DNA of 64,000 nt. Origin: Pelagimonas sp017744045 (GTDB lineage Bacteria > Pseudomonadota > Alphaproteobacteria > Rhodobacterales > Rhodobacteraceae). The DNA lies in NCBI RefSeq assembly GCF_017744045.1, contig NZ_JAGHRD010000008.1, one strand, 5' to 3'. Within the stretch, counting starts at the first letter, position 1, and every line of letters starts with the position of its first letter. A model generated the notes under the pieces. The model worked only from the letters and a program-made list of their open reading frames with translations. It did not search any database and was not told the DNA's origin. Shown one piece after another: positions 1 to 8,294 of this stretch. Position numbers and translations under genes: made by a program.

Positions 1-2
1 GG

Positions 3-110
3 GATTTTGGAGCGTACTTTCACAGTATCACCTTGGGCCAACGTCAAGACCAGTTTGATCCAGTGGCTTTGATCAAGCGTCTATCCAAAACTGCTATGCA
101 AACCGCCTAG
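3..110 (+). CDS. C-terminal fragment of an unknown protein (cut by window edge)
   Basis: An open frame enters from the left edge and ends at a TAG at 108-110, giving about 35 residues (starts DFGAYFHS, ends KTAMQTA). The composition looks like real protein, but I do not recognise the family. The stop abuts a perfect 16-bp palindrome, so a replication or partition gene is possible by context only. It could also be a chance open frame. Confidence 0.35.
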   Translation, partial: DFGAYFHSITLGQRQDQFDPVALIKRLSKTAMQTA

Positions 111-111
111 T

Positions 112-127
112 GTCCACCGCGGTGGAC
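112..127. repeat. 16-bp perfect palindrome, copy 1
   Basis: GTCCACCGCGGTGGAC is fully self-complementary. An identical copy lies at 245-260, 133 bp away. Perfect 16-bp palindromes near replication modules serve as partition sites in many alphaproteobacterial plasmids, but a transcription-factor operator is equally possible. Confidence 0.7.
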
Positions 128-244
128 GTCTGGCCATCAACTAGTCCAATGACGCGCGGTCTCGCCACATGCATCAAAGCGACAGAGCCAAATTCCACTA
201 GGGCGATACTACACAGTCAATCCATGTACCTCCGACCCGCCGAT

Positions 245-260
245 GTCCACCGCGGTGGAC
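245..260. repeat. 16-bp perfect palindrome, copy 2
   Basis: Same GTCCACCGCGGTGGAC palindrome as at 112-127, here flanked by T and A so that it extends to an 18-bp palindrome (244-261). It lies between the left-edge gene end and the 3' end of the RES toxin gene. No gene is seen in 111-284 apart from these two palindromes. Confidence 0.7.
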
Positions 261-284
261 AGATCCGGCACCAAGTCTCACAAC

Positions 285-797
285 TCACATGCGCGACAGC
301 CGCTTTTCGTCATCCACCACTTCCAAAGAACCCTTGTTGGCAGTCCAGGCCCACAGGACGATGTTGAAGTCCGTTGATGACGCACCCTTCGCAAAGCTTT
401 GGATCAGAAGCCCCGCAAACCGATCTGCTATAAGGGCGCGTGCTAGCTCCTGTGTCGGTACCAATTGGCCATCGAGCATCTTCATGCGCCATGCAGAGTC
501 GGCAAGCATCGCCTCGGTCACACCATACCGTTCGAGCTTGTCCTGATCGCGGGTATCGAAAATAGGCCCAAGGTCGGCTTTGTAGGACACCAGGATCGTG
601 GGTTGCAGGCTGCCTACCTGGTTGGCTTCTCTAAGAGCGGTCGCGGGATCCAGCGAGGTGTAGAGGGCAGGGGTGCCCTTGGCGTTAAAGCGCCCTCCAT
701 AGAGTTCAGCGCCTCGTCCGGACAGAGGTTCACGCGCATAGACCGGGTTCAGGGCGCGATAGAGTGGCCCTGTGTAGCGTCCATCTTTCAGCGGCAT
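285..797 (-). CDS. RES-domain toxin (NAD+-degrading)
   Basis: This 170-residue protein is the toxin of an Xre/RES type II toxin-antitoxin pair. Family members degrade NAD+ by phosphorolysis or hydrolysis and stall growth. The RES fold signature is visible: YRALNP near residue 13, GGRFN at 34-38, ALYTSLDPATALREA at 44-58 with Glu57, and the conserved Ser near 134 followed by NIVLW. Its ATG overlaps the antitoxin TGA by one base (TGATG), so the two are translationally coupled, antitoxin first. This is the usual order and size for the family. The pair probably acts as a plasmid stability module. Confidence 0.93.
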   Translation of the reverse strand: MPLKDGRYTGPLYRALNPVYAREPLSGRGAELYGGRFNAKGTPALYTSLDPATALREANQVGSLQPTILVSYKADLGPIFDTRDQDKLERYGVTEAMLADSAWRMKMLDGQLVPTQELARALIADRFAGLLIQSFAKGASSTDFNIVLWAWTANKGSLEVVDDEKRLSRM

Positions 798-1147
798 CAG
801 GCAAAGACGCCCGCATCGACCGCATCGATGTATTCCAGAACTTGCTGAGCTTTGCCTTCCTGCACCAGCTGCATGGCTGTCCGGCCATCAAAGCCGGGCA
901 GGGGCTCTGACCGGTACCATGCATAGGCCATCAGTTCCGAGCCGAAGCGGGGCTCAACTTTGTTCAGCACCTCTACCAATTCGCGCAGGCGGCGCTGCGT
1001 CTTGTCCGAACCGATGCGGGCTCGCCTCTGCAACGCGTCTTTGCCCAAGCCGACGGTCAATGCGATCTCTTCTGCTGATGTGCGTAGCACCGCGGCGATC
1101 TTGCGCGGTTCGAATTGCCCAGCTTCAGCAAAGTTCGTGATGTGCAT
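797..1147 (-). CDS. Xre/MbcA/ParS-type antitoxin
   Basis: This 116-residue protein is the antitoxin partner of the downstream RES toxin. The N-terminal half (residues 15-50) looks like the Xre-like helix-turn-helix part. The C-terminal half ending LPGFDGRTAMQLVQEGKAQQ is the typical toxin-binding domain (DUF2384), which plugs the toxin active site. It is the first gene of the minus-strand operon and likely represses its own promoter, as in other Xre/RES pairs. It ends one base into the toxin start. Confidence 0.93.
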   Translation of the reverse strand: MHITNFAEAGQFEPRKIAAVLRTSAEEIALTVGLGKDALQRRARIGSDKTQRRLRELVEVLNKVEPRFGSELMAYAWYRSEPLPGFDGRTAMQLVQEGKAQQVLEYIDAVDAGVFA

Positions 1148-1176
1148 GATCTATGCTCCTACGGTGATACTGACGG

Positions 1177-1205
1177 TATATAGCGGCAACATCGCTGAAA
1201 TTCAA
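1177..1205 (-). promoter_or_regulatory. Predicted promoter of the Xre/RES operon
   Basis: Reading the minus strand, TTGAAT (1205-1200) is followed after exactly 17 bp by TATATA (1182-1177), about 30 bp upstream of the antitoxin start. A repeated ACGGT/ACGGTA motif at 1161-1178 between promoter and gene could be the autorepression site. The rest of the 1148-1606 gap shows no gene that I can support. Confidence 0.5.
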
Positions 1206-1606
1206 GCTGACAGGAGGCGCTGCGCCTTCGTTTCCCGTGCTTATCCGTAACGCTGCAGTGCTCTGAACGAAGCAAATCCTGATCTTTGGGCCTGAGAGGT
1301 CACCGTTGGAGCGCTTTTGCCGATCGAGAACGTCAGATAAGCTATTGATAATATGAGAAAGACTGCAGCAGTCGGGCCGGAGTTGCCGATATGGCTTGCC
1401 GATCTTGGATCGAAACCGCCACTTACTGCATGCCGTCACTGGGGTCCGCGGTGGTGTCGGACCCTCGGCCGTTACCCCGGACCAGTTGGCTGCTGAAAAG
1501 TAAAAGTGTCCTTCGGGTTTTGTGACTGACGGATGAGGGCCTTTGGGGTCCCTCGGATGGGTCCGGACCGGATTCCGGTCTGTCTTTCCTAATGAAGGGC
1601 ATTCTA

Positions 1607-2077
1607 ATGGAAACAGGTGTCTTGCGCGTGCTCCGCACAACCGCCGCCTCCTGGTGGCGGCATAGAGAGCTGCGCAGAACTGGCCAGACGGCGCTATCGC
1701 GGCAACTCGAGCGCGAGACCGTCCTGCGCGATCTTGGCTACCTCAGGCAGGCGGCATTATTGCCAAACGCGCATGTGATCTGCGGGGAGGGTGGGACGTT
1801 CCTTCATCTCGGCTGGACCACAGTGTCGACTTTCGCGCCGATCGAACGCTTTCCCTTGGCCGCTCTTGCGGTCGCACGAGGGACCCCGTTCATCGATATC
1901 CGACCCGTCACCGATGTTATCGCATTCGCGAACTTGCCGCGGGTGGCGCGGGACAGATCTGTCGATCCTGACCTTTCAGGTGCCGGCAGGTGCGTCTCGC
2001 TGACCACCTACATCGACACGGTCGAGCGGCTCGGCGCGAGGATCGTCAACGATCCGCGGCCCCGTCAGTCAATCTGA
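1607..2077 (+). CDS. Hypothetical protein, first gene of the anti-defence run
   Basis: This 156-residue protein has no family I recognise. I chose ATG 1607 rather than 1592 because GAAGGG (1594-1599) sits 7 bp upstream. The N terminus is basic (VLRTTAASWWRHRELRRTG). The middle has a strand-rich stretch (VICGEGGTFLHLGW, then LAALAVARGTPFIDIRPVTDV). It shares strand and direction with ardC, which follows after 40 bp, so it is probably co-transcribed and part of the same leading-region set. Confidence 0.55.
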   Translation: METGVLRVLRTTAASWWRHRELRRTGQTALSRQLERETVLRDLGYLRQAALLPNAHVICGEGGTFLHLGWTTVSTFAPIERFPLAALAVARGTPFIDIRPVTDVIAFANLPRVARDRSVDPDLSGAGRCVSLTTYIDTVERLGARIVNDPRPRQSI

Positions 2078-2117
2078 TCACCACTCCCTCTCACAAACAT
2101 TCGAAAGGAGGCCAGCC

Positions 2118-3059
2118 ATGGCCCGATCCCCCACGCCCAAATTCGATGCCTCCGAGGTCATCACAAACGAAATCATCCGCATCATCGAGCGCGGCGTCCT
2201 GCCGTGGCGCAAGCCCTGGACCGCAGGCGGCAGCTCACGCCCCCTGCGCGTGGGCGGCGAACCCTACCAGGGGGTGAACAACTTCCTGCTGACGATGCGG
2301 ACCGTGATGGCGGGCCACAGCTCTCCCTTCTGGATGACGTTGCCGCAGGCCAATGCGTTGGACGCAAAGGTCCGCAAGGGTGAGAAATCCTCTGTCGTCG
2401 TCTATTACGGTCAAAGCCGGAAAGACGCGGGCGGCGATGAGCGTGACCGCAGCGACGGGGATGATCACTCCGAGGAAGCCCGCATCTTTCGCTTTCAGAA
2501 ATCCTACCGCGTGTTCAATGCCTGCCAGATCGAGGGCTTGCCCGACAGCTTCTTCCCCGATCCGGAGCCCGTGCCCGAGCATCCGCCGTCCGAGCCCATC
2601 CCGCACATGCAGGCGTTTTTCGACGCCATCGACATCACAACCGTCTTCACGGGCACGGAGGCGTACTATTTGCCCCCCGTGGACAAGGTTTACATGCCAT
2701 CCATCACGCGGTTCCAGGACCCGCGCAATTTCTACGGGGTCTGGGCCCATGAGCTGGCCCATGCCACGAAAGCCCCCCATCGACTGAACCGTGATTTCGG
2801 GTTCTCGAAGTTTGGCAACACGTCCTATGCGCGCGAGGAGATCGTCGCGGAATTGACCTCGGTGTTCCTGGGTCAGACGCTCGGCTTCACGGCGCATACG
2901 CTCGAGATGAATGCCGCCTACCTCCACAACTGGTTGCGCGTTCTTCGGTCGGACAAGGGTGCGATCTTCAAGCACGCCGCGGATGCGCAGCGCGCCTGCG
3001 ACTATCTGATCGCCAGATCGGAGATGGGCAGGGCAGGGCGCAGCGCCGAGGCCGCCTGA
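2118..3059 (+). CDS. ardC: ArdC-like antirestriction protein (ssDNA-binding domain plus zincin metallopeptidase)
   Basis: This 313-residue protein of the ArdC family protects incoming plasmid DNA from restriction enzymes. Residues 8-120 match the ArdC N-terminal ssDNA-binding domain (DUF1738), with ITNEIIRIIERGVLPWRKPW and the GVNNFLL motif. Residues 170-300 form the metallopeptidase domain, with HELAH at 211-215 and the downstream EEIVAEL glutamate near 241 completing the zinc site. The start has a strong AAAGGAGG at 2103-2110. An acidic insert (residues 105-125) separates the domains. It is typical of leading regions of conjugative plasmids. Confidence 0.93.
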   Translation: MARSPTPKFDASEVITNEIIRIIERGVLPWRKPWTAGGSSRPLRVGGEPYQGVNNFLLTMRTVMAGHSSPFWMTLPQANALDAKVRKGEKSSVVVYYGQSRKDAGGDERDRSDGDDHSEEARIFRFQKSYRVFNACQIEGLPDSFFPDPEPVPEHPPSEPIPHMQAFFDAIDITTVFTGTEAYYLPPVDKVYMPSITRFQDPRNFYGVWAHELAHATKAPHRLNRDFGFSKFGNTSYAREEIVAELTSVFLGQTLGFTAHTLEMNAAYLHNWLRVLRSDKGAIFKHAADAQRACDYLIARSEMGRAGRSAEAA

Positions 3060-3082
3060 CCACATGGAGAACGGAGATTCCT

Positions 3083-3292
3083 ATGTCACGTAAGGAACCC
3101 AAAACGCTGCGGGTGGCCTGCTTCAACGACGGCCGCCGCAAGATCATCACCTTCAAGCGCGGTGCCTATTGGTGGAGCCAGTCCGAGGGCGCTTATCCGT
3201 TCTCGGCAGCGCTCGAGAGCATTAAAGAACAAGGCGGCTGGATCGAAACCATCCCCAACTCGAATTACAGACCCAAGGGGCTGTTCGGGTAG
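3083..3292 (+). CDS. Small basic hypothetical protein
   Basis: This 69-residue protein starts 23 bp after ardC, with a GGAG-type site before ATG 3083. It is rich in aromatic and basic residues (GRRKIITFKRGAYWWSQSEGAYPF). It has no transmembrane segment or catalytic motif that I recognise. Small proteins of this look recur beside ArdC on Rhodobacteraceae plasmids. Function unknown. Confidence 0.7.
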   Translation: MSRKEPKTLRVACFNDGRRKIITFKRGAYWWSQSEGAYPFSAALESIKEQGGWIETIPNSNYRPKGLFG

Positions 3293-3298
3293 GGCACC

Positions 3299-3327
3299 TT
3301 CTGCTTCGGTCCTTCCGACAAGCAGAA
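3299..3327 (+). terminator. Hairpin between the hypothetical gene and the DUF3768 gene
   Basis: TTCTGCTT (3299-3306) pairs perfectly with AAGCAGAA (3320-3327) over a 13-nt loop. It lacks a following T run, so it may be a weak terminator, a processing site or a leader structure. It is followed by AAAGCAGGCTTT at about 3333-3344, one copy of a dyad repeated elsewhere in this region. Confidence 0.5.
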
Positions 3328-3379
3328 AAGAAAAAGCAGGCTTTGGGAAGGGTGTTTCAACTTCTCAAAGGAGAGCCCT

Positions 3380-3769
3380 ATGACCATCACTGCACAGCCC
3401 CAGACAGAATGCCCGGATCCGAGTGTGATCGCCGCGCAGAACGACGCGTTCCGCAAGCTCGCGTGCCTTGGAGTGCCGCCCGCGCAGCCCATCCAAGGCC
3501 GGATGCATGTCACCCGCTCGCTCATGGAGGCCGGTGACGGCTTTATGGCCGAGGCGGTGAAAGCCACCGGTGAGTTTACCACCTTTGAGCAGGACAATGA
3601 TCCCGAGGGATGGCATGATTTCGGGGCGGTCGAGATCCGGGGCGAGACCGTGTTCTGGAAAATCGATCTCTATGAAGCGGATTCGGATTTCCGCTACGGG
3701 GCCGAGACCCCGGGCAATCCCGTGACCACAATGCGCGTACTGACCGTCATGCTGGCGCGCGACTGGTAG
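3380..3769 (+). CDS. DUF3768 family protein
   Basis: This 129-residue protein has the conserved DUF3768 features: an N-terminal AAQNDAFRKL helix, the GRMHVTRSL strand, the central NDPEGWHDFGAVE motif (about residues 72-84), and a C-terminal TVMLARDW tail. The start is preceded by AAAGGAGAG at 3367-3375. The biochemical role of DUF3768 is unknown. It is found on alphaproteobacterial plasmids with ArdC and ParB-like genes, as here, suggesting a role in establishment after transfer. Confidence 0.85.
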   Translation: MTITAQPQTECPDPSVIAAQNDAFRKLACLGVPPAQPIQGRMHVTRSLMEAGDGFMAEAVKATGEFTTFEQDNDPEGWHDFGAVEIRGETVFWKIDLYEADSDFRYGAETPGNPVTTMRVLTVMLARDW

Positions 3770-3808
3770 AAGGGCAAGGGACGCCTCCCCGTGACATCTC
3801 AGACGACT

Positions 3809-3849
3809 AAGGCCCGCTGCCCCCAAAAAAGGCAAAGCGGGCCTTTTTT
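3809..3849 (+). terminator. Rho-independent terminator after the DUF3768 gene
   Basis: AAGGCCCGCT (3809-3818) pairs with AGCGGGCCTT (3836-3845) and runs into a T6 tract at 3844-3849. It separates the ardC-DUF3768 group from the parB-like gene. Its right arm contains AAAGC-GG-GCCTTT, a variant of the dyad shared by several leaders in this region. Confidence 0.85.
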
Positions 3850-3928
3850 CGTGGTGATCCCCGAAGCCGGGGATTGGTCCCGCGCGTAGAGGCGCGGGCC
3901 ACACCTAACCCATCTGGAAGGATATCCC

Positions 3929-5911
3929 ATGACCACAAGTTTTGCCCCCCTCACCGTCGCCATCGGCGATCTGGTCCCGCATCCCGCCAACGTGCGCAGC
4001 AACTCCCCGGAAACTTATGAGCCCGAGAACATCGCGCATCTGAAGGCGAGCATCGCTGTGCTGGGCCTGCTCCAGCCGCTTCTTGTCCAGAAGCTCGACG
4101 GCAAGTACGCCGTCCTCGCCGGTGGCCGGCGCCATGCCGCGCTGAAGGAGCTGGTCGCGGACAAGGCCGCGAAGGGCTTCACCGCCAAGACCAAGGTCGA
4201 GTGCCGCCTCGTGCCGGAGGATTGCGACGTCACCACTGCCCTGTCGCTCGCCGAGAACATCACCCAGGCGCCGATGAATGCCATCGACGAGTTCGAGGCT
4301 TTCGCGCGGATGATGGAGGTCGACGACCAGACGCCCGAGACGATCGCAAAGACCTTCGGCACCACGGTGGCGGCCGTGAAAGGCCGGTTGCGCTATGGCC
4401 TAATCCACCCCGACATCCGCGCCGCGGCCCGGGCCAAGACGATCACGCTCGACACGATGAAGGCCTTTGCGGAGCATCCGAGCCAGGAGGTGCAGCGCGA
4501 AGTCTTCGAGGCGCTCACCAAGGAAGATAGCTACCTGCAGGCCTATACGGTCCGCCAGGCGCTCAAATCCCGCGGCGTGCAGGTCAGTGACGATATCGGG
4601 GCCTTCGTGCGCGCGGACTACGAGGCGCGGGGCGGCGCTGTCGCCGCTGACCTTCTGGAAGAGCATTCCGTGCTCGAAGACGCCGCGCTGGTCGAGACCA
4701 TCCTGCTCGAGAAGCTCGGTGCCGCCGCCGAAGAGGCCCGCATAAAGCTGGGCTTTGCCTGGGCCGATGCCATGGTCCGCTATGATTACGCGACCATGGC
4801 CGACTACGGCCGCGTTTATCCCGGCCCGATCGAGCCTGATGAGGCTGCGCAAAAGCGCATCGATGAGATCACCGCCGAGCTTGAGAAACTGCAGCTCGAG
4901 ATGGAGGATGAGGGGCTCGAGGACGGTGCCTACAACGCGCTTTACGAGCGCGTGGACGCCTTGGAAGAGGAAGCCCGCGACCTGCAGGAGGCCTACAGCG
5001 CCGAGGACCTCGCGCGGTCTGGGGTAATCGCGTCCTGGTCGGGCGGGCAGGTGACCCTCCATGTTGGCCTCGTCCGCCCGGAAGACACCGTCAAAAAGGA
5101 GGGCGCGCGCGGCTCCTCGGCTAGCCCGACCGGGGAGGAGGCCCCAGACGCCGGCGAAATCACCTATCCGGCCTCACTGGCTGAGGACCTCAAGACCGAG
5201 CGAGCCATGGCGCTTGGGGCCGCGATGGCGCTGCATCCGGAAGCTACGCTCGATCTGACGCTCTTCAAGCTGGTGAGCGACGTTCTGGCCAGCGGCATGA
5301 GTGTCACGCAGGCGATCAAGATCGATGCCCGCAAGGAATACCGCAGCCATGCCAAGATGGACGAGATCGACGCAACCTCGCTCGAGCAGGTGGCGGCGGC
5401 GCATGAGGCGCTGGACCTCTCCTGGCTCGATGACACCCGCGCGCCCGCCGATCAGTTCGCGGCGTTTCGCGCGCTGGAGGCAGGCGAAAAGGCCAAGCTC
5501 GTGGCCTATGCCACGGCCAGCACCACGCAGTCCTGCTTCGCGCGGGACCGCCAGCGCGACAGCCTGATGCATGCGTTCGAGATCGAGATCATGCCCGACA
5601 TCCGCTCCCACTGGACGCCGAATGCGGCGCTCTTCAACCGCTTCAAGAAGGCTTGGCTCCTGAAGATCCTCGGCGAGGATCTGGGTCTCGCCCAGGAGGC
5701 GGTGACGCTGGCCTCGTCGAGCAAGAAGGAGATCGTCGCCTTTTGTGACAAGCTCTTCGCCGAGCCCTTCGCCACGCTCACGGACGCGCAGCGCGCTGCC
5801 GTGGCCGCCTGGTGCCCGCCCATGATGCAGACAGCCGGTGTCGCCTGTGATGAGGCGGAGCCCGCGGCGGAAACCCCGGAGCCTGACGGCGACATCGCGC
5901 AAGCGGCCTGA
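3929..5911 (+). CDS. ParB/RepB/Spo0J-family protein (leading-region type)
   Basis: This 660-residue protein is about twice the size of chromosomal ParB. The ParB N-terminal fold occupies about residues 8-120, with LVPHPANVRS, the LLQPLLVQ strand, AGGRRHAAL (the CTP-binding GGxRR-type box, about 66-74) and LSLAENITQAPMNAIDEFEAF. Residues 125-170 look like the ParB helix-turn-helix (IAKTFGTTVAAVKGRLRYG). The rest is long, with a charged coiled segment at about 310-350. No parA partner is adjacent, so a partition role is doubtful. Such solo ParB-like proteins occur with antirestriction genes and may act on DNA during establishment. GAAGGA precedes the start. Confidence 0.88.
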   Translation: MTTSFAPLTVAIGDLVPHPANVRSNSPETYEPENIAHLKASIAVLGLLQPLLVQKLDGKYAVLAGGRRHAALKELVADKAAKGFTAKTKVECRLVPEDCDVTTALSLAENITQAPMNAIDEFEAFARMMEVDDQTPETIAKTFGTTVAAVKGRLRYGLIHPDIRAAARAKTITLDTMKAFAEHPSQEVQREVFEALTKEDSYLQAYTVRQALKSRGVQVSDDIGAFVRADYEARGGAVAADLLEEHSVLEDAALVETILLEKLGAAAEEARIKLGFAWADAMVRYDYATMADYGRVYPGPIEPDEAAQKRIDEITAELEKLQLEMEDEGLEDGAYNALYERVDALEEEARDLQEAYSAEDLARSGVIASWSGGQVTLHVGLVRPEDTVKKEGARGSSASPTGEEAPDAGEITYPASLAEDLKTERAMALGAAMALHPEATLDLTLFKLVSDVLASGMSVTQAIKIDARKEYRSHAKMDEIDATSLEQVAAAHEALDLSWLDDTRAPADQFAAFRALEAGEKAKLVAYATASTTQSCFARDRQRDSLMHAFEIEIMPDIRSHWTPNAALFNRFKKAWLLKILGEDLGLAQEAVTLASSSKKEIVAFCDKLFAEPFATLTDAQRAAVAAWCPPMMQTAGVACDEAEPAAETPEPDGDIAQAA

Positions 5912-5987
5912 GTCCTCACGCGACCCGCGCGTGGACCATGCCGCCCGCGCGGGTCGACCCTTCCAAACCGAACAGAAAGACATCCCC

Positions 5988-6581
5988 ATGGCTATTCTCA
6001 AGTTCTCTGCCTCCGCTGTTGCGGCGCAAATCGCACATGCGCGTGCCTGCAAGACCTTCCTGCCCAACTGGAACGGGCCCGTGGACAGGCCGGCCCTGAT
6101 CCTCATCGTCGGCAATGGTGTGCATCTGCGCTCAAACGGCATCGATGGCACGACCACCCGTATCGTTACCACCGAGCAGGCCGATCCCTCCTTCGCCTTC
6201 GCCGACGGCATGAACCCGTTTCGGGACACCGACTGGATGGCGCAGCGCCGCATGGCGTTTCGCGATCTGACCGGCCAGTTTTACACCGACATCCTGGATG
6301 ACGTGCAGGTGCTCATCGACCGGGGGCGAGGGGCCATCCGGCTCGCCACCGATGGCCACAGCATCCGCGTCTTCGTGCGCCGGGCCTCGGACTATCTCAT
6401 CGGCGGGACCTACGAAGTGCCCTCGGGCCTCGGTGGCACCTTCAGGGTCATCCTCAAGGATGCCTGCGACACCTTTGCGATCGTGCAGAACTGTGGCAAT
6501 TGCGAGGATTTTGACGCCATGCAGCCCTACCGCGTGCCGCTCGATGCGCTGATGGAAATCGATGACCGGAGGGCGGCGTGA
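5988..6581 (+). CDS. Hypothetical protein, beta-rich
   Basis: This 197-residue protein begins at ATG 5988; a longer in-frame extension to 5838 overlaps the parB-like gene and is not supported. It shows no signal peptide. There is a possible cysteine pair late in the protein (NCGNCEDF). I do not recognise the family. It lies 76 bp after the parB-like gene and its TGA overlaps the next ATG (TGATG), so the two following genes form a translationally coupled pair. Confidence 0.75.
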   Translation: MAILKFSASAVAAQIAHARACKTFLPNWNGPVDRPALILIVGNGVHLRSNGIDGTTTRIVTTEQADPSFAFADGMNPFRDTDWMAQRRMAFRDLTGQFYTDILDDVQVLIDRGRGAIRLATDGHSIRVFVRRASDYLIGGTYEVPSGLGGTFRVILKDACDTFAIVQNCGNCEDFDAMQPYRVPLDALMEIDDRRAA

Positions 6582-7234
6582 TGGGTTGGCTCTTCTACAC
6601 CGACGGCCGCGTCCAGACCTACGCGGATGAGAAAGCGGAGATTGCTCGGCTGTGCACCTTCGAGGGCGAAAGGCGCAAGACGGAACTGGTCAAAGCCTGC
6701 AAGGTGGGTTCGACTTGGTACGCGGCGGCAAAGGTCACAAATATCGACGGCACCCCTGTCGAAGACACGACCTATGTCACCGATGCGGATGGCTCCATCA
6801 CTTTCGCCGCCGTATTCCTTACCCGATATGATGACGGCTGCTGGGGCTACAAGGACATGGAGGAAAGCGCGGGACCGGTCGAATCCCGCGCGCCACTGAG
6901 CCTATTGGCCCTGCTGTCCGAGCTGAAAGACCCAGACAGCTATGCTCATGCCTGGCGCCAGCGCTGCCAGGACTGGGCTGCGATCCCGGACTACGAGGAA
7001 GGCGACAAGATCAAGCTCGCCACCCCTGTGACGCTCACCGATGGCAGTACCTGCCAGATTGTCACCGCGACCCACTACAGGCGTGGGCGGCAAAAGCGCC
7101 GCTGCTACCGCATCGAGGAAACTGGTGGGCTCGTACGCCTGTCGAAGGCCTCGCTTGCGGGCTCGGAGCTGCTCAGCTCCACGAAAGGTGCGGCTAGCCC
7201 GGTGCTGGCGGAGTTCCTGGCGGGGCGAAATTAG
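6581..7234 (+). CDS. Hypothetical protein coupled to the preceding gene
   Basis: This 217-residue protein begins MGWLFYTDGRVQTYADEK, a start seen in plasmid proteins annotated only as hypothetical. I chose ATG 6581 over the GTG at 6578 because GGAGGG (6568-6573) is 7 bp upstream and the start overlaps the previous stop by one base. A beta-rich N-terminal half contains paired aromatic residues. The C-terminal basic stretch HYRRGRQKRRCYRIEE could bind nucleic acid. Function unknown. Confidence 0.75.
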   Translation: MGWLFYTDGRVQTYADEKAEIARLCTFEGERRKTELVKACKVGSTWYAAAKVTNIDGTPVEDTTYVTDADGSITFAAVFLTRYDDGCWGYKDMEESAGPVESRAPLSLLALLSELKDPDSYAHAWRQRCQDWAAIPDYEEGDKIKLATPVTLTDGSTCQIVTATHYRRGRQKRRCYRIEETGGLVRLSKASLAGSELLSSTKGAASPVLAEFLAGRN

Positions 7235-7291
7235 GTCCTGCGCCGGACGGTTCATCGACCTGCCCGGCGACAGCAGATGCTGCGGCTTGTC

Positions 7292-7320
7292 TTGACAAGG
7301 CAATGCAAATGCATTACCTA
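7292..7320 (+). promoter_or_regulatory. Promoter and operator of prlF-yhaV
   Basis: TTGACA (7292-7297) and TACCTA (7315-7320) are 17 bp apart. The inverted repeat AATGCA-AA-TGCATT (7302-7315) fills the spacer, so a bound repressor would occlude RNA polymerase. This fits autorepression by the PrlF antitoxin, as known for the family. Confidence 0.7.
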
Positions 7321-7358
7321 TCGCGGGCAGCAAAGCCCCTTTTCTTCAGGAGACTGCC

Positions 7359-7685
7359 ATGACAGCCCTCGCACAAGATGTCTCGAAACTCACGGATCGG
7401 TATCAGACGACCGTGCCGGCGGGTGTGCGCAAACAGCTCAAGCTGGGCAAGGGCGACCAGATTCGTTACTGCACCGAGCCGAGTGGCAGGGTCTATATCG
7501 AGCCCGTGCGCAGCGACGAGGAAGATCCCGTGCTCGGAGCCTTTCTCGATTTTGTCGAGGCCGATATCAAGGCGCATCCGGACCGCATTCGGGCTTTCGA
7601 TGGGGCTTTGCATGACCGTCTTGCAGCACTGGTCGGAGACGTTGATGTCGATCTCGATGCGCCGCTATCGCTCGAGGATGAATGA
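7359..7685 (+). CDS. prlF: PrlF-type antitoxin (AbrB-like fold)
   Basis: This 108-residue protein is the antitoxin of the PrlF/YhaV pair. The swapped-hairpin AbrB DNA-binding signature is at residues 9-45 (SKLTDRYQTTVPAGVRKQL, then GDQIRYC). The acidic C terminus (GDVDVDLDAPLSLEDE) would neutralise the toxin. The start follows an AGGAGA site. Its TGA overlaps the toxin ATG by 4 bp. The operator in the promoter spacer supports autoregulation. Confidence 0.93.
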   Translation: MTALAQDVSKLTDRYQTTVPAGVRKQLKLGKGDQIRYCTEPSGRVYIEPVRSDEEDPVLGAFLDFVEADIKAHPDRIRAFDGALHDRLAALVGDVDVDLDAPLSLEDE

Positions 7686-8200
7686 GCGGCGATAGCGTGC
7701 CCGCCCAAGCGCCCCTTGTCGTGAATGGATGGTCGATTTATGCGCACCCACTCTTTCTGGACCAGCTCGAAGGGCTGGTCGAGGAGGTAGAGGCGCGTAA
7801 GGCTCGCGATCCCAAGACCTGGCACAAGAAAAACCCGACGAAACGGCTGGCCGCCATCTTCAAGCTGGTCACCGAGGCCATACCTGCAGATCCGGGTGCC
7901 GCCGCCTTCCGGCAAGGCGGCACACTCGGCGATCACCGCAAGCACTGGTTCCGGGCGAAATTCTTCCAGCAGTATCGGCTGTTCTACCGGTTCAACAGCG
8001 ATGCGAAGGTCATCGTGGTGGCATGGGTGAACGACGACAAGACCCTGCGCGCCTATGGCAGCAAGACGGATGCCTATGCGACGTTCAAAGGGATGCTGGA
8101 AGATGGCAACCCACCTGACAATTTCGACGCGCTCTTGAAAGAAGCTGCAGCGGCAGGCAAGCGGTTCGAGAAATCCCTTGAAGCGGTGCCCGATCGGTAA
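7682..8200 (+). CDS. yhaV: YhaV-type ribonuclease toxin
   Basis: This 172-residue toxin is of the YhaV family, ribosome-associated RNases of the RelE-like fold. Conserved blocks are clear: VNGWSIYAHPLFLDQLEGL near the start, KRLAAIFKLVTEAIPADP, RQGGTLGDHRKHWFRAKFF, QQYRLFYRFN, WVNDDKTLRAYGSKTDAY and the C-terminal DGNPPDNFDALL. Length is normal and no key block is missing, so it should be active. It is coupled to prlF by the ATGA overlap. Confidence 0.95.
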   Translation: MSGDSVPAQAPLVVNGWSIYAHPLFLDQLEGLVEEVEARKARDPKTWHKKNPTKRLAAIFKLVTEAIPADPGAAAFRQGGTLGDHRKHWFRAKFFQQYRLFYRFNSDAKVIVVAWVNDDKTLRAYGSKTDAYATFKGMLEDGNPPDNFDALLKEAAAAGKRFEKSLEAVPDR

Positions 8201-8294
8201 GTGGGCCAGCTTGCTATGACCCTTTGGCATTATCATTTACGACGCCACGCTCGAAGATGTAGCATCGGCTGATAATGCGGTCGGAGAAAGCACA

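Noticed and set aside
3929..5911. Reading the ParB-like gene as the plasmid partition protein
   Set aside because: No parA is adjacent, the protein is twice the usual length, and it lies among antirestriction genes; a leading-region role fits better.
5174..6253. A 359-codon minus-strand open frame opposite the parB-like gene
   Set aside because: It is the antisense shadow of a well-supported gene; the product is rich in Arg/Gly/Leu typical of such shadows.
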